DNA of 64,000 nt. It comes from Epiperipatus broadwayi. Taxonomy: Eukaryota > Onychophora > Udeonychophora > Euonychophora > Peripatidae. The translations under genes and the position numbers were made by a program. The notes below the pieces were generated by a model, which was not told where the DNA came from, made no database searches, and saw nothing but the letters and a program-made list of their open reading frames with translations. Below are positions 11,834 to 26,740 of this stretch, piece by piece. Location: assembly GCA_028023455.1 (NCBI GenBank), contig JAQFVV010000023.1:2473501-2537500 (forward strand). The letters run 5' to 3'. Each line of letters opens with the position of its first letter. The first letter of the stretch is position 1.

Positions 11834-14628
11834 TGATTTCTAATACAGGTGATTAAGAGGATTATTTATTTTTGTTCTATATTCTTTAATGGTTGTATTA
11901 AATACACTCCATATTGGCTTAATTTTTGTAATGGCCTGCATGTGTGAACATGTATAGTGATTAAGGCTGCTCTACTATTGATTGTTTTAGGCAAAAGAAA
12001 AATGTATATGTTCACATATCTGGATAAATCATTGATTCATTATTAAACTTCAAAAACAATCTCATAAAATTATAAGTAATTTTTTCTTTGAAAATATAAT
12101 ATAAACTACCACATATCAAATACATTATATGCATATATAAAGAGTTAATTAATTTTGAAACTCTGTCATATGGAAAATAATTCTGGGGTATTTAAACTCC
12201 ACCATTGAACTGTATAATATGCATTGGTAAATTGTTAATAAACATTGTTTTGTTGATTGTTAGATTTGTCCAGCATTTTTTACTGTTGTCTGCTCTGCAA
12301 ATTGTTATTTGCCAAGAATCTCCATCTATCTAGATGGATTTTATATATCTGAGTCATTGTATAGCTGTGATAGGCTTTTATACTTGGTATTCTCACCACT
12401 AAACTTTAAATTTCTAGGCTAGAGTTCTAGTGGTTCTCTCTGGTATTGGATATTGAGGTGCCTACTGTCCATTACATTTGTATATTAATTAAAACCATAT
12501 TGTTTTACTATGAATATCCTTGCATAAACACACTTATAATTCAGGCATAGTAAAATCAGATAATGAACCAAATCAATTTTTTGTCCAAGTAAGTGGTTCA
12601 CAAGTGTAAAAAAGTTTGTACATCACTGATTTAAACTATAAATTATTTGTCAAAGCTATTCTAAAAAGAGATTTATTTATTTTAAATCATGTATATAAAT
12701 GTCTAGATTTATATATATTTTTTATATCATAATAAAAAGTTATGTCATTATAAAAATAATAAAATTAAAAATATTTAAATGTTTTCTCAAGAACTTATAA
12801 ATGTAGGCATAAGATAGAAGCCAAATTCTACACATTTATATTAAATAAGTTTAATAACAATTAAAAATAAAAAAGTGGATATTTAATTTTTTAAAAAAAC
12901 AAACAAACTATTTAATAATAAATACAATATTGTATTCTATGTTCTTTCTAATGTGAATATATTAATTAATAATTCTAAAAACCCTAGTTCTAAAAACAAA
13001 AATTAATATTATTTATTAAATTATATGCAGATGAAAAAAACAAACATATATTGATGAATCAATTTCTCATTTAGGAAAAAGATTAAATGGACATTAGCTA
13101 CTTTGTAATCATATAAAAAAAGTCCACAAATAATCATTCTAATATGACTTCAGTTTTCTTTGATCGTGTGAAAAATCTTCTAACTTTAAATTTACCTAAA
13201 TGAAAAAAGGCTTCACAGAAAGAGAAAAATTAAAATAGACAATTCTTATAAACAAATTTAAAGATTGTAAATAAATGCACACTCTTTTAATATTGATCTT
13301 CACAATTGTTGGGAAATCAAATGACCTCTGCTTTATGCCTGCATAAATTCAAATGATAATGAACAATGTATTGAAGATACTTCTGCATAAAGTTCTATAT
13401 TATTAACTGTTTTTATAATTTAAATCTTATGTATAGATTATTTATAATTATTAAATATTGGTATTGTCTAAATGTTGACTGCATTGACTGAATTTATATA
13501 TTTAATGTTCTCATAATTAAGTGATGTAAATAAATTATTTTTTGGATTTAAGAATGTATTAATTCCCATCATTGCGATGAAATAACATCAATTATTGTTA
13601 TTATTTGAGATCTAATAGTTTTTCTTTAAAAACATGACCTTAACAATGATGGATGTTATTTTGTTAAAACATCATCCTTAATTAATACAAAATAATGCAT
13701 AGTTTAACCCCTAAAATATATAATCTGTAAGGAGCCTGTACGTTTTATTTTGCATTTAAAACATTTCATATTTCAAAACTATTTTGGAAGTAGATTTTTT
13801 AAAAAAATATCCACAATTGATCATGTACAAGATTTCATAAAATTAAAATTTACAAGATTTGATATATGTAAAAAAAAATCAATTGAAAGAAATAAAGGTT
13901 TTTAAGAGATTTTCTTTCGTTATACAATAACTCCTTGTATCATTATAAATCCTACTTTCTTTAACAGTTAATAAATGTAAATAATTTTATATAATTTCTC
14001 ACGTTTTTTTAATACTTACTTTACTTAATAAAATATATTTACAACAATCTACTTTTTCTCCTATTTCTTTATTATTTTTTCTGTTTATTTTTTTAATTTA
14101 TTGTAAAATTTTCCATATATATATTCTAATTTTTTTTGGGAGCTAATATAACTAACTACATTATTTTACTAATTAGTTATTTATTGGTAGAGAATATATA
14201 AAAATAGCTTAAATTATTTAATATATTAAGGCTACCCCTTAGAAATTAATATTCATAGGTAACTGACTTTTTAAAATCATTTTAATTCATTGAATAACTG
14301 TTACAATGTAGATTGCTATTAACATGTGTTAAATGTAGTTTAATTAGGTAGATTTTTTCTCTGACAAGTTGTGCAAATTCTGCATGAATTTATAAAAGAC
14401 TAACTGAAACCTTATTGTCAATAAGGTAGAAGCATTGTAATGTAAAAAAAACTAATTTCAAAATTATGATTATAAGTAGCACAAATTTACAAATATTTAT
14501 CCCTTCAGTCTTCAGCATACCTGAAATGGGTTAGAGATATAAAAAATGCATTGCTTTGTAACAATCAATTTTAAAATTAAACCACTTTATAAAAAAGTTA
14601 ATTTTTTAAATATTTCATGAAATTTTAA
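11834..14628. other. AT-rich intergenic sequence, no gene seen
   Basis: This stretch has dense stops in all frames, many A and T runs, and no coding signature, RNA gene or clear terminal repeat that I can recognise. Confidence 0.6.
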
Positions 14629-14651
14629 ATGCCTAGAGCTTATTGTAAGCA

Positions 14652-15006
14652 CAATAATAATAGTAATAGTAACAACAACAACAATAATAATAACAATAAT
14701 AATAATAATAATTCCATGAAAATCAATAAATCAACTTTCATATATGTAAATTCATATCTATGGATTCTCAATGTAACCACAGCAATCCAAGCTACGTATA
14801 ACCATGTAACTAATCCACAGCATGTAAAAATTTCTATAATCCTGTGTAAAACAATAAATCAACTTTTATACATGTAAACCTACAATTATGGATTCTCCAC
14901 GTAAACACAGCAATCCAAGCTATATAAACTCTTATAAGCTTTTAAGACAAATAAAGTTTATCATTGAAACATCATCATCATCATCATCATCACCATCATC
15001 ATTATC

Positions 15007-15052
<46 letters not shown>

Positions 15053-15071
15053 TAGTAATAATAATAGTAAT
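14652..15071. repeat. Trinucleotide microsatellites around a tandem 130-bp unit
   Basis: An (AAT)n/(AAC)n stretch (14,652-14,712) is followed by two copies of a roughly 130-bp unit (14,717-14,845 and 14,846-14,930). Each copy has AATAAATCAACTTT, TATGGATTCTC and CACAGCAATCCAAGCTA. Then comes AATAAAGTTTATCATTGAAA and (CAT)n plus (ATA)n (14,968-15,071). The AATAAA followed by a microsatellite looks like the 3' end of a short retroposon with a simple-repeat tail. Long runs of H and N in translation are microsatellite artefacts. Confidence 0.6.
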
Positions 15072-16863
15072 AAAAAACAAGAACCTATTATCAAGATCAC
15101 CAACTTAAGACCCATCTCAATGGAGCCTTTAGGAATTAAACTGCTAGAAAAAGTAATAAAGGTGAAAATTGAACCATTTATACTGACAAAAATATCACAA
15201 CATCAGTATGCAAAGAAAGGCTCATCCACAGGTCAGGCAGCACTAATCTTTAAAACTATAATTAACTCAGTAATTAAGAAGAAAAAATATGCTCCAATTG
15301 CAGTACAACTAGATTTTGAAAGTGCTTTTGACTCTGTACCAATAAAAATCTTACTAAACCAACTAAAGGAAACACAAATACCATGATCAATATTATATGC
15401 AATAGCCAACCTACTTTTAAACAGAGAAGTACATATCACACTTAACGGAAGAATGTCATCATCATTCTATCCCACTCAATCAATACCACAAGGGTCACCA
15501 CTGAGTACACTACTGTTCACCTTCTACATAAACCCCTTATTGGAAGAAATTTAAAAAAAATACAGGGAGTGTTAATACCAAATACAAAAAGATACATTCC
15601 TTGTATAGCTTATATGGATGATATCACAATATTCTTAACATCAAAAAAGCAACTGCAAGCACTACAAAACATCATAGAAGAATATACAAAAAAATTCAAA
15701 CTTAAAATCAATATCAATAAGTCAGCTGCTTGGACAATTTTTACAGGGAAAGTAAACAAACAAATTTATCAAGGAAAGCCCAGCAGTTTTCTAGGTTTTC
15801 CATTTTATCTGGGAATGAATCAAATGAGAATAACAATACAAAACAAACTCAAAGTGGATGCAGAAAGAATCACAGAATCATTATCCAGATCATATCTATC
15901 AATATACGCAAAAATATCATTATTCAATCAACTCATAATGTCAAAAATAAGCTACTATCTACCAATAATCAGTTTCACAAAACCATTTATAGCCTCAATT
16001 AATTCATTTTGTAGCAAACTACTATGGAACAGGAAAGTAGTTGCCATTTCAATAAAGCAACTTAACCAACCAACAAAATGGAATGGTCTGGGACTTCACT
16101 CAATATCAGTGTTTCAGACACAAAAAACAATAAATCTGCTAATAGCCATAGTCAAAAGATTTCCAGATATTGAACCAATATTGGAGATCACACCCACAGA
16201 TCGTCCACCACCTACAAACAATTATATCTTTACATTGCTTGAAAGCATTGAGAGCATCAAAAACAAAGTAACACTGAAAAGTCCAATAAAATATACATAT
16301 TGGCAAATACATGATTTCCTAACACAAAAACAATCTGAGAATAACCAAATATCTGTATTGGGAATTGATAACAGCCAATTACTTAAAAAATTTAGGAAAT
16401 GGTACCTGGAACCAAAATTTTACGATTTCATAATTAAAGTCAATTTGAAAGCACTACCTACAAGTCATTTTATTAGATACAGAAGATTCTATATAAATAT
16501 AGATCCCTTGTGTATGCTGTGTCACAGGGATGAGGAAACACAGGACCATTTCATACATAATTGTTCAGGACTTGAAAAAGTAAGACAAATGATGGTTGGT
16601 GGATATAGGAAAAATGGAACCACAATAAATGAGATTCTACAAACATTCAAAAATAATGGAATACCCACCATAAGGGCAGCCACTTTCAGCCTATATGCAT
16701 TCTGGTGTACCAGATGCACTTTTACACTGGGCAACAACACGAGAAGGCACCCTAACACCTATAGGAACAAATTGCAAAAAATAAAAGAAAGAGACAGCAT
16801 TATTGCACCACCTGATATCTTTGCAGCAATGTGGTCTCTTTTTAAAATTCAGGCCACTTTATA
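15072..16863 (+). pseudogene. LINE (non-LTR retrotransposon) reverse transcriptase, 5'-truncated and broken
   Basis: The frame shows the RT motif series in order: LRPISMEPLGIKLLEKVI, then LDFESAFDSV (15,309-15,338, catalytic D), PQGSPLSTLLF (about 15,486), AYMDD (15,608-15,622, catalytic DD), KLKININKSAAW and FLGFPF. Downstream come the thumb and connector, then a C-terminal CMLC...H...C zinc motif (about 16,511-16,564), with the LPTSHFIRYRRF lead-in seen in L1/Tx1- and R2-type elements. Breaks are a TGA at 15,384-15,386 where relatives would have Trp, and a frameshift at the A8 run 15,553-15,560 that follows a TAA. Endonuclease and ORF1 are missing, so this is a dead 5'-truncated copy. Clade assignment (L1/Tx1-like) is inference from the C-terminal region. 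Confidence 0.85.
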
Positions 16864-18536
<1,673 letters not shown>

Positions 18537-18539
18537 TTA

Positions 18540-18810
18540 TAGTAATATTAGCGATTAAGCCAATGCACATGCGCGTTAAAGATAAATTATAAATGAATAC
18601 TCTTTTTCTAGACACGAGATATAGTATTTTTGAAAGAATGGAATGAATCACCCATTCTTTCAACCCCAACGTTTATGTATGGGCAAATCTTAGGTGTGTG
18701 GAATTAAGAGTGTGAAGGTGTTACACGATCACTTTAAATTACATTTGTTATGTTTGAACGAATGACCATTGCAAAATCTTTGTGCATTGGCTTAGTCGCT
18801 AATATTACTA
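18540..18810. mobile_element. 271-bp MITE with 30-bp TIRs and TTA target duplication
   Basis: The left end TAGTAATATTAGCGATTAAG continues to CCAATGCACA. The right end is its reverse complement with one mismatch (GACT for GATT). The element is flanked on both sides by TTA (18,537-18,539 and 18,811-18,813). A 3-bp TWA duplication with TIRs of this sort is the signature of PIF/Harbinger MITEs. The interior is non-coding and holds a further inverted pair, AAAGAATGG and CCATTCTTT, at about 18,632-18,661. Confidence 0.85.
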
Positions 18811-18813
18811 TTA

Positions 18814-20270
18814 CATAAAAAACATAGCGCTATATAAAATAAAATCTCAATATTGATTATAATAAATAATAATAATTGTGATAAAAATAAGTATTAAATA
18901 CTTACATCTACAAAATTTATTACTACTTGATTGGTCTCAATTTTATTTAAAATTTGAAAGATAAAAGTAGTAAGATAATGTAAGATTGAAATCTATCTTT
19001 AAAATATTTTATTGAAAAGAATGAAGTTAAAACGTTTATCAATTGTTTTATGATTAATTATAAATAAACTAAAATTAATCAAAAAACAATGATATATTCA
19101 TATAAAGTCGCACACATAGATAAAACACAGAAAGTTGTCTTAAAAAGTTTTATCAAAATTAACCAAGAGAGTTTTTTTAAAAAAAAAAAAAATTTTAAAG
19201 TATTCCTGATTGAAATATTGATTTTAAAATCAAATAAGTAATTCATGAGTTCGTTTCCATTATGTGAAACTGGAAATCGGTTTTCTTCATTTGTACTGGA
19301 TCAAATTATAAGGGGTTTGCTTTTTATCTGAAAAATGAATCTTAAGTAAAATGAATGTACAGACAGTTAGACGGATAAAAAAAAGATTACTAAAGTTGAA
19401 AAAAAATTAATAGTACAATTATAATATATATAAAATGCTTATTTGGTAGTGAATCAGAAGTCTGGATTAAAATACTTTCTCAGTTATCATAGAAAATACT
19501 TGAATCAAAAGTCATTTTAAATTTTATTATTTTATTCGAATTAATATACAATACAATATAATATTACTTGGAATTAAGAAAAGCTAAAAATTCTCTTAAA
19601 AAAGAATTTCAATACCCCTTTGCAAACATAATGATTTATATAGTATCCTGAGAAAAACTGCCTTAATTGTTTTTAATAATATTTCCAAGTTTATTATTAA
19701 TTGTTTATTAAATAAAAGATTTGTACACGTTAGAAATAAGACTGAAAAATCAGCCAATCAATGAAAATTTCTATCTGATTCTTATGCCATTTCTACTTGG
19801 TGTTTTCATTATATTTGTTAAATTTCTAAAACTATTCTAAGAGTGAGTAAACTATGCTCAAAAGAATAATAATATAAATAAGTAAATAAAAATGCTTAAA
19901 CATCTATTGCTTGAACCAATGTACTATCAAAGTGTTAATTGCCATAATTTAGAATAAGATAGAGGCAAAACTCTCCATACAATAGTGTGATCCAGTGCAA
20001 ACCAGAGTAATGGTTTATGCATAAAATCCTTATCTAGTGCCTACTCATTTATTATTCCTAGACTAGTTTTTAGCTTGTGACTTTTATCAGTCATCTTTTA
20101 CCCTTTTAGCTAACTATAAAGCTTTGAGTCCAAAATGAAAACACATTTTCAATCCAAGCTCATTCATCTGTATATTCATATAGATCTGAGCCTAGTTCAG
20201 CATTTATACATTTTGGTGTCTTTGGTTTTTACCATAGTCACCATCATCATATTTGAGAGAATCTGATTTT
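18814..20270. other. AT-rich intergenic sequence
   Basis: No coding signature or clear repeat boundary was found. Confidence 0.5.
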
Positions 20271-20653
20271 TTCTTATTAGAATCTTTTGTTTCAATTAAG
20301 ATAATGAAGATTCCAAGAATCATAATAGTGACAAACATCCAGTGCCAGTGAGGACTCATCATAGAAAAGTTAACAGAAAATATGGTATTTAGTGATTTAA
20401 TTTAGAATGAGCATGCAAAACAAATACTAAAAGTTGTAAGCAGTTGAACATTGGTGGTTGAGAGGTCAGCGTGACTGCCTTACAAACAGTTGCCCGGGTT
20501 GTGGGTTCGCTTCCCGGCTGATGCTATGACACATGAAAAAAAAAAAGTTGTAAGCATTTTTTGTTATCTTCTCATTGGTACTGGATATATGTCACTATTA
20601 TGATTCTTAGAATCTTCATTATCTTAAGTAAAACAAAAGATTCTAATAAAGAA
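20271..20653. mobile_element. MITE-like element with about 85-bp inverted ends, split by a SINE
   Basis: The left arm (20,271-20,352) contains TTAGAATCTTTTGTTT, GATAATGAAGATTC and AATCATAATAGTGACA. The right arm (about 20,563-20,653) is its reverse complement with scattered changes. The centre is interrupted by a SINE with its own target duplication, so the inverted-repeat element is the older of the two. It has no coding capacity and a clear target-site duplication could not be fixed. Confidence 0.7.
20443..20544 (+). mobile_element. tRNA-Val-like SINE, copy 1
   Basis: The body has an A-box-like TGGTTGAGAGGTCAGCG, an anticodon arm with loop CTTACAA, and a B-box-like GGGTTCGCTTCCCGG. It ends TGCTATGACACATG plus an A-run. 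It is flanked by the 12-bp duplication AAGTTGTAAGCA at 20,431-20,442 and 20,545-20,556. The whole unit is little more than a tRNA plus a short tail. Confidence 0.85.
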
Positions 20654-20656
20654 GAA

Positions 20657-22045
20657 TTAATTTTTAAAGTCTGTTCTTGTATGGCTGTTGTTTATCATTT
20701 TATTTAAACTTGATCTAATTACTATGTCAAAATTTGAGATTTTTTTTCTAACTAATGATTATTTAATGATTTGTATATGTTGCTTATCATTTTATTTTTA
20801 ATATTAAAGTATTAAAAACAATTACAGATGAATATTATATTCAACACATCTTTATTTATACTTTATAAACACCATGAAAAAAGTTAGTTACTAAATAGAG
20901 AGTTCAATGAGGTTTGTCATAAAACACATCTCTTTTAAAGCTTTTCTGATTTCTAACTTGCATCAAATGCAACAGATTTGGATATATAACTATCACTTCT
21001 GTAGAAAGTAATTTAAATATTTTGGAAAAATTCATAACTGATATAATTAATAAATGATTTTGATATAATGTAAAAGCTAGTAGTTTTATTCTGCACCAAA
21101 ACTAAGTTAGAACTGTTAGTAAAACATGAAAATGTCTTTAAACATTACACATTAATCATTAAAAAATGACACCCTATTAAAGGAGAACAATGATTTTTAT
21201 AATTCAATCTCAAAATCATCTTCTTCTAAACTCAATGTTTAAAAAGATGTAAAAACATATTGAAAAAGAAATTATTAATAAAAGACACCTCATCAAATAA
21301 TCATAATGCCATGGATATCAGTTGGTGAAATTCTTTTGTTGAAAACATAAAAAACTTTAATCTTGCAGATGGAATATTTATTGATAAAATTTAAAAAAAT
21401 TATATTGCTATACTAAGGATGATGAAATTATGATACAAATCAAGAGAGATGAGAAAAGGATGTCCAGAAAAAATTACTAGATCATAAGAGGGTAGAATTT
21501 TTTTGATATGGGATAAAAAGAAGAATAAAATCCAGAAAGTTGTTTAGTAAATTGTGAAAGAAGCTTTTAATAAATGCAATATATTGTAATGATAACTTTT
21601 CTCTGTATGTTATTTATATGTATATTAAATGATAAATGGATTTGAATCTGGATACCACCTATATAAACCAAAATATACGCATCCATAATGAGATCTTTAA
21701 GATTTGTATTGCAGACGTTGGTTCAAATAAATAATAAGTTGAATGGGTAATAAGATTCAAATAAAAAAATTAATTCAAATGTACAAATAATATTAACCAA
21801 TATGATGATGATTTATAATTTAAAAATTCAAGTATTCCCAAAAGTATTTTGTTTTTTAGTTTTAGTAAAAAGTAACTCAAAGGTGCCAAACCTCCTAAAA
21901 CAGAAAGTTTATCTTTTGAAGAACGCCAGTGGATTCCATGATTTCTCAAGGTTGTGAATATTAACTAGCATATGTGTGTAAAAAAAATCTATATTTGGAT
22001 TAAGTTACAAACACAAACTAAATGGATTAATAATAAAAAAAATGT
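20657..22045. other. AT-rich intergenic sequence
   Basis: No gene or repeat boundary was recognised. Confidence 0.5.
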
Positions 22046-22051
22046 AACTAT

Positions 22052-22142
22052 TTTTCGTTGGTGGTCGAGTAGTCCGCACAGCCGCCTTACAAGTAGTTGT
22101 CGCGGGTTTGCTTCCCGGAGGATGCTTTGATACAGGAAAAAA
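22052..22142 (+). mobile_element. tRNA-Val-like SINE, copy 2
   Basis: The same body as copy 1 (TGGTGGTCGAG, GCCGCCTTACAAG, GCTTCCCGG, GATGCTTTGAT) ends in an A-run. The short flanking repeat AACTAT (22,046-22,051 and 22,143-22,148) is a possible target duplication. It is more diverged than the other copies and lacks a few bases before the T-arm. Confidence 0.75.
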
Positions 22143-22148
22143 AACTAT

Positions 22149-23503
22149 CAACATATATACAAAAATATTATAGTAACAAAAAAATTTTAAGTTTAAGTTA
22201 TGGTTCAAATTTAAGACCTTATGATAAGATCTTACCATGTTAAATATTGATGCAGTCACTAAACCATGTTTTTTTTCAAGTACAGTATTGTTCTTTTAAT
22301 ATTTTACTGTTGTGAAACTGTGCTTAGCCTCAGGAATTGTTAATTAGTAATAATTAATAATTTTTCTCTATTTAATGTATATTATCTCTTCATTTCTATT
22401 TATTATATATATACAATTTAATTATAAAAAAATAAAATAATAAAAATAATTTTAGATAAACTTTGTATATTTTTCTATATATATAATTTTTGCTAAAAAG
22501 ATATTTTATAAGATGAGGTCAGAAGATATTACAAATATACCTGCTTAAAGTATGGCAATTAGCATTTCACTTTTTTTTTGTAAATAAAATGTAGTTGTTT
22601 TCTTTCAGAGAAATGAATAATTCAAATCTTCATTTGTAAGATTCTTATATTTGGTCTTTTTTAAAGCTGTGAAATAGAATTGTTTTCTTTTTTATTCCCA
22701 AAGAGCTAAATTCTAATAAAATAATAATAAAAAACAAAACTTTTCTTTACATAGGCTATTTTTTTTTCTCTTAAACTTTCTCTCTCTATATATATATACT
22801 CATACACACACATAATACATAAAATAAAAATGAAAAAAAAAAACTGTTATTCTAATAAAGATGAGTGTTTCATTTCTTATAAATATATTATCAGCAGCAG
22901 TCATTGGTAAATTACTATAGCATTTCCAATTCTGAAAAAAAAAATTAGTGATGTGTTTAACCAATCTATATCCACTTACAGAATACGAGTAATTTTATCT
23001 TTAGTTGAATCTTTAAACATTGCTTCGAAGCCATGAAAGACTAATTGATAAATTGAAGATTCGTTCGATTTGGAAAAAGGATTTATTCTAATACTACCAT
23101 TATGTAATTTATAAATTCAATGTGTAATCTAAAACCTCTTCTTACTTTTCATTGACAGGTGCTTTTTAAAAAAAAAACTTTTAGTATTATCTTTATTTCT
23201 TAGTTAGTTTTGAGAAAATGGAAGAAGAGGGAGGATAATGGGAGAGAGGAGGAAAAATACAATCAATTGTATGTTTTTGAGATTGATTTGGAGTTCTTCA
23301 TAATAATGACTTTTATAAATTAATTTATATATAATTTCAAACAACTTTGTATTTGTAATTGACAAACTGATTTAGAGTTCATATTATTTGTCCTTAAAAT
23401 TTTTAAACTACTTTTCTTATTTTCGTTTTAAAAAGTGAACGGATGGGGTGGAGAGAAAAATATGGTTGCGTGCTGATGAGTTTTATATAAAATAATAATA
23501 ATC
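22149..23503. other. AT-rich intergenic sequence
   Basis: No coding signature was seen. Small A, T and (AT)n/(CT)n runs occur, for example at 22,782-22,812. Confidence 0.5.
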
Positions 23504-23720
23504 CCCTGTGTGATTTTGTGCAGATAGTAAAGTATCCAACTTGGGAATGGAAGATCCCAGAATCGATTCTGGGACTCATAGTTCTAGCATTTGAATCTCT
23601 TAACTTCCAAGCAATAGAGTCGCCTATGTGTTTTTTTTTACTCTGTGCGATTTGGCATAGTTGGTAGAGTGCCTAACATGGGATCAAGATGACCCAGGAT
23701 CGATTCTGGTGTTCGAAAGC
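23504..23720 (+). repeat. Tandem pair of tRNA-like units (SINE dimer)
   Basis: Two related units about 137 bp apart each read CTGTG(T/C)GATTT. The second keeps a good A box (TGGCATAGTTGGTAGAG) and both keep a B-box-like GATCGATTCTGG. The first shows a perfect T-arm stem, CCCAG and CTGGG, at about 23,556-23,573. Acceptor stems are not intact, so these are tRNA-derived repeats and not working tRNA genes. Confidence 0.65.
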
Positions 23721-25734
23721 TAATTGTGTTATATATATATAAAACAATAATTGTCTGCTGCATTCAATACAAATTATAAATAAAACAAACAGCCAAAATC
23801 AAATGTCTGGCTTTTGAAACAACAACAATAAATTAAAAGAATGTTAAAACGAAACATATTTCCTATTTATTTGAATTCATATTGCCCATTTATTAGTTGT
23901 TTTCTTTTTATTTTACAAAAAGAAACAATAAAAAAGCATCGACACTTTGTATAGATGAGTAATTTGGCATAAATGAACATTGCAAAATTGCTTTAAACTC
24001 TCACTTAGCTTCATAGCCAACTTGAGATCTAAATGAAGAATGAAACAAGAAACACTTCCAAGTATAATGTTTATACTTGCTTTTTAAATAAAAACATTTA
24101 ACAATATCAATAAAGAACACAAAGTTTATTTTTAAATCAATTTCTTCTAAAAAAAAAAAAATGGGGGTGGGGGATTTATTTTAACATGCAGGAAAATGTT
24201 TCATTTTTATTTTCTGACCTTTTTTTTTTTTTAACTACTTATGAACCTATATTTAGATACTAAAATACTTGAATCTTAAATTTATCCATTGGTTAGCCCA
24301 TAATTATTTCATGACATAGACACAATGTTTTAAAAAAACAAATGAAAATAAAATAGAATGTAGATAGCTGAGTAGAACAATATATTGGTCAATTTTTTAA
24401 GTATAGGAGATTTGAACTCAGATTTTCAAGCACCCTTCATCTATCCACACTATCTTATACACATGACCACACACATGCAGAAAAGATAAATAATCACCAA
24501 CATCAGTTGGTCCAGATTATTATCTTCCATATATATATAATCAGTGCTGAGTTTATATTTTGGTCAATTTTCTGTGTATTTGGTATTTGGAGGTGTTGCC
24601 TTTTAACTACTCCTGCAGAAAGTTTTTTTTTCTGAAATAGTGTAATACTGAGTCTAATTGTAATTTTTTAATATATTCTTTCTTCCTAGTATTTTCTCAA
24701 TGGAAACAACAATGTAAATGGAGTTTATCTCTTCCATGAAAGCCATGCTCATGTCCATTATAAAATATCTCTTTATTTACTTTATATGCCCAATTCAATA
24801 AAGGGATGATTTTACAATAATGGATTCTATACTAGCACATTAAGCGAATTAAATGACATATTGATTAGGTTTCTAATATTGCTACTGTATTTTTAAAATT
24901 TTGTGAAACATCCTTAATAAAACTTTTGTAATGCTTTTATATTATGTTGATATGTATCCAATTCTTACTTCCTTACAATAAATTAGCTAAAATAACAGCT
25001 ATCTATGTAACTTAGTTGCAATAATTATATATTTCTGATAAAATATCCTATATTTTAATTTATTACAAATGGTAGCAGCAGCACAATGGATTTTCTCTTG
25101 TATCTCAAAATCTAAGTCCACTTTTCTGCTTATTAAATTATCAAGATATTTAAATTAATGTACATTTTCAAGCTGACCCCATCCAAGTTAATAATTGTTG
25201 AGCATTTTTTTCTTCATGGCTGATAAACAACTTGGATTTTTTGAGCATTAATTATTAAAATAAATCTTTATATGCTGCACTCAATATATAAAAATACATT
25301 CTGTAAAATGTTTTTTGAACTTAAAAAAAAATAACAGTATTACTAACATATTGTAAATCCAGAATTCAAAAAAATGAAGATTTTGTTTGTGCTTTTATTT
25401 GTTTGAAATTAAAAATCCAGCATCAAACATATATTGCATCTTCTCTGTTTCATTAAGCCAAGTAGAAACATTTCCAAATACCACACAGTCATAGAAAAAA
25501 GTAGGATACACATTTTAGTTGGACAGCAATTCATTTTAAATGCATTACACTTTCCATCTGATATAATAATACCTCATCTCATTTCATCATACAAAAGCTA
25601 TATAATATTAATAAACTTTGGTAGACAACCAACTAATTTCTGGCAATGCCATAGAATAATTTGAAAATTGAATTAAAAAAACAATACATAAATCACTATT
25701 TTGTTTCCAATACTTTTCTTTGTATTTGCCTTGC
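23721..25734. other. AT-rich intergenic sequence with a minus-strand tRNA-like remnant
   Basis: It is mostly featureless. On the minus strand at 24,399-24,460 there is CTTGAAAATCTGAGTTCAAATCTCC, where GAGTTCAAATCTC resembles a Pol III B box. A close relative is at 42,975-43,045. Confidence 0.45.
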
Positions 25735-25746
25735 AACAAAGCCATG

Positions 25747-25855
25747 CCTGACAAGCATTTGTGGTCAAGAGGTCAGCACATCCGCCTTACAAGCAGTTGT
25801 CCTGGGTTAGCAGGTTTGCTTCCCGGCCGATGCTATGACCCATGAAAAAAACAAA
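25747..25855 (+). mobile_element. tRNA-Val-like SINE, copy 3
   Basis: The body TGGTCAAGAGGTCAGC, CGCCTTACAAGCAG, GCTTCCCGGCCGATGCTATGA ends in an A-rich tail. A 12-bp duplication AACAAAGCCATG flanks it (25,735-25,746 and 25,856-25,867). Confidence 0.85.
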
Positions 25856-26173
25856 AACAAAGCCATGTCTATAGTGCTTCTCAATTCTTTAAAACTATAT
25901 TGAGTCTCTGGTTTTGTTATAGTAAATAATAATGATAGTCCATGGTATTTACTGCAATCTTATGTATTATTTTTATTTTAAGAAATTAGAAAATTTAAAT
26001 AGCACAATTTCATAAATCCATATATTCTTAAAAAAATCCATTACTTTTGCAACTAGCATAGCATATTTTAAATTTTTTTTAGATATTTCATTAGAACTTG
26101 CTGTCTTTCTATTTTTTAAAATTACAAATTACAGTTTTGACTTGACTAGCTGGTCATTTTTGTCCAAATCTAA

Positions 26174-26740
26174 ATGAGTAGAAAAAGTGGATATATCATT
26201 AAATGTAGTATCAAGAGACAATACAGATTTGATGGTTTAATTTTTAATTTGAATAGATTAAAAGCAAAAGCAAAAACAAAAACTTTTTCAATTCTCAATT
26301 TACAGTATGATGATGACTGTGATATTGATTCCAATTCAAAAAATGATTTACAAATGTTCTTAATATTTTGAATGCAACATATAAAGATTTTAGTTTATTA
26401 ATTAATATTTAAAAATCTCAACTTTTTTATTAACCAGTGATTGAAGGAAAATCCTTAGCAACTTTTGGTTCAGATGGTTATCAACTTGAGAATGTAAATC
26501 AGTTTAAATATCTTGATTATTTTATAAGTAGATATATGGACTTAGATATTGGACAAATTCTGGTGTGCTGCTGCTTCTTTTAACAAGTTTATTTTATCAC
26601 AGGAAAAGTACTACTACAATGAATCTAGCTATATATTGTACCGGACCATACTCCCCTGTGGATTTACATTCCTAATCTTGCACCAAGCACGAAGTGACCA
26701 AGATTTAACAGGGAAAGAAAATGGATACCAATTTAGCTGA
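26174..26740 (+). pseudogene. LINE reverse transcriptase fragment, degenerate
   Basis: One frame (26,174-26,371) gives FDGLIFNLNRLKAKAKTKTF and then LQYDDDCDIDSNSKNDLQMF, which aligns with the YADD catalytic box and following helix of metazoan LINE RTs; the first residue after Y is D here. After a gap, about 26,480-26,540 gives ENVNQFKYLDYFIS, the typical FKYLGS-like palm/thumb motif, and 26,549-26,740 continues in another frame with AAASFNKF and YRTILPC. At least two frame changes separate the pieces. It is a short internal fragment without 5' or 3' ends. Confidence 0.75.

Noticed and set aside
6788-15386. Reassigned TGA codon
   Set aside because: In-frame TGA occurs in gag B, the LINE RT and the Penelope-like remnant, but these are decayed elements that also carry TAA stops and frameshifts, so mutation explains them.
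23504-23720. Functional tRNA genes
   Set aside because: A and B boxes are present but no complete cloverleaf with a paired acceptor stem can be drawn.
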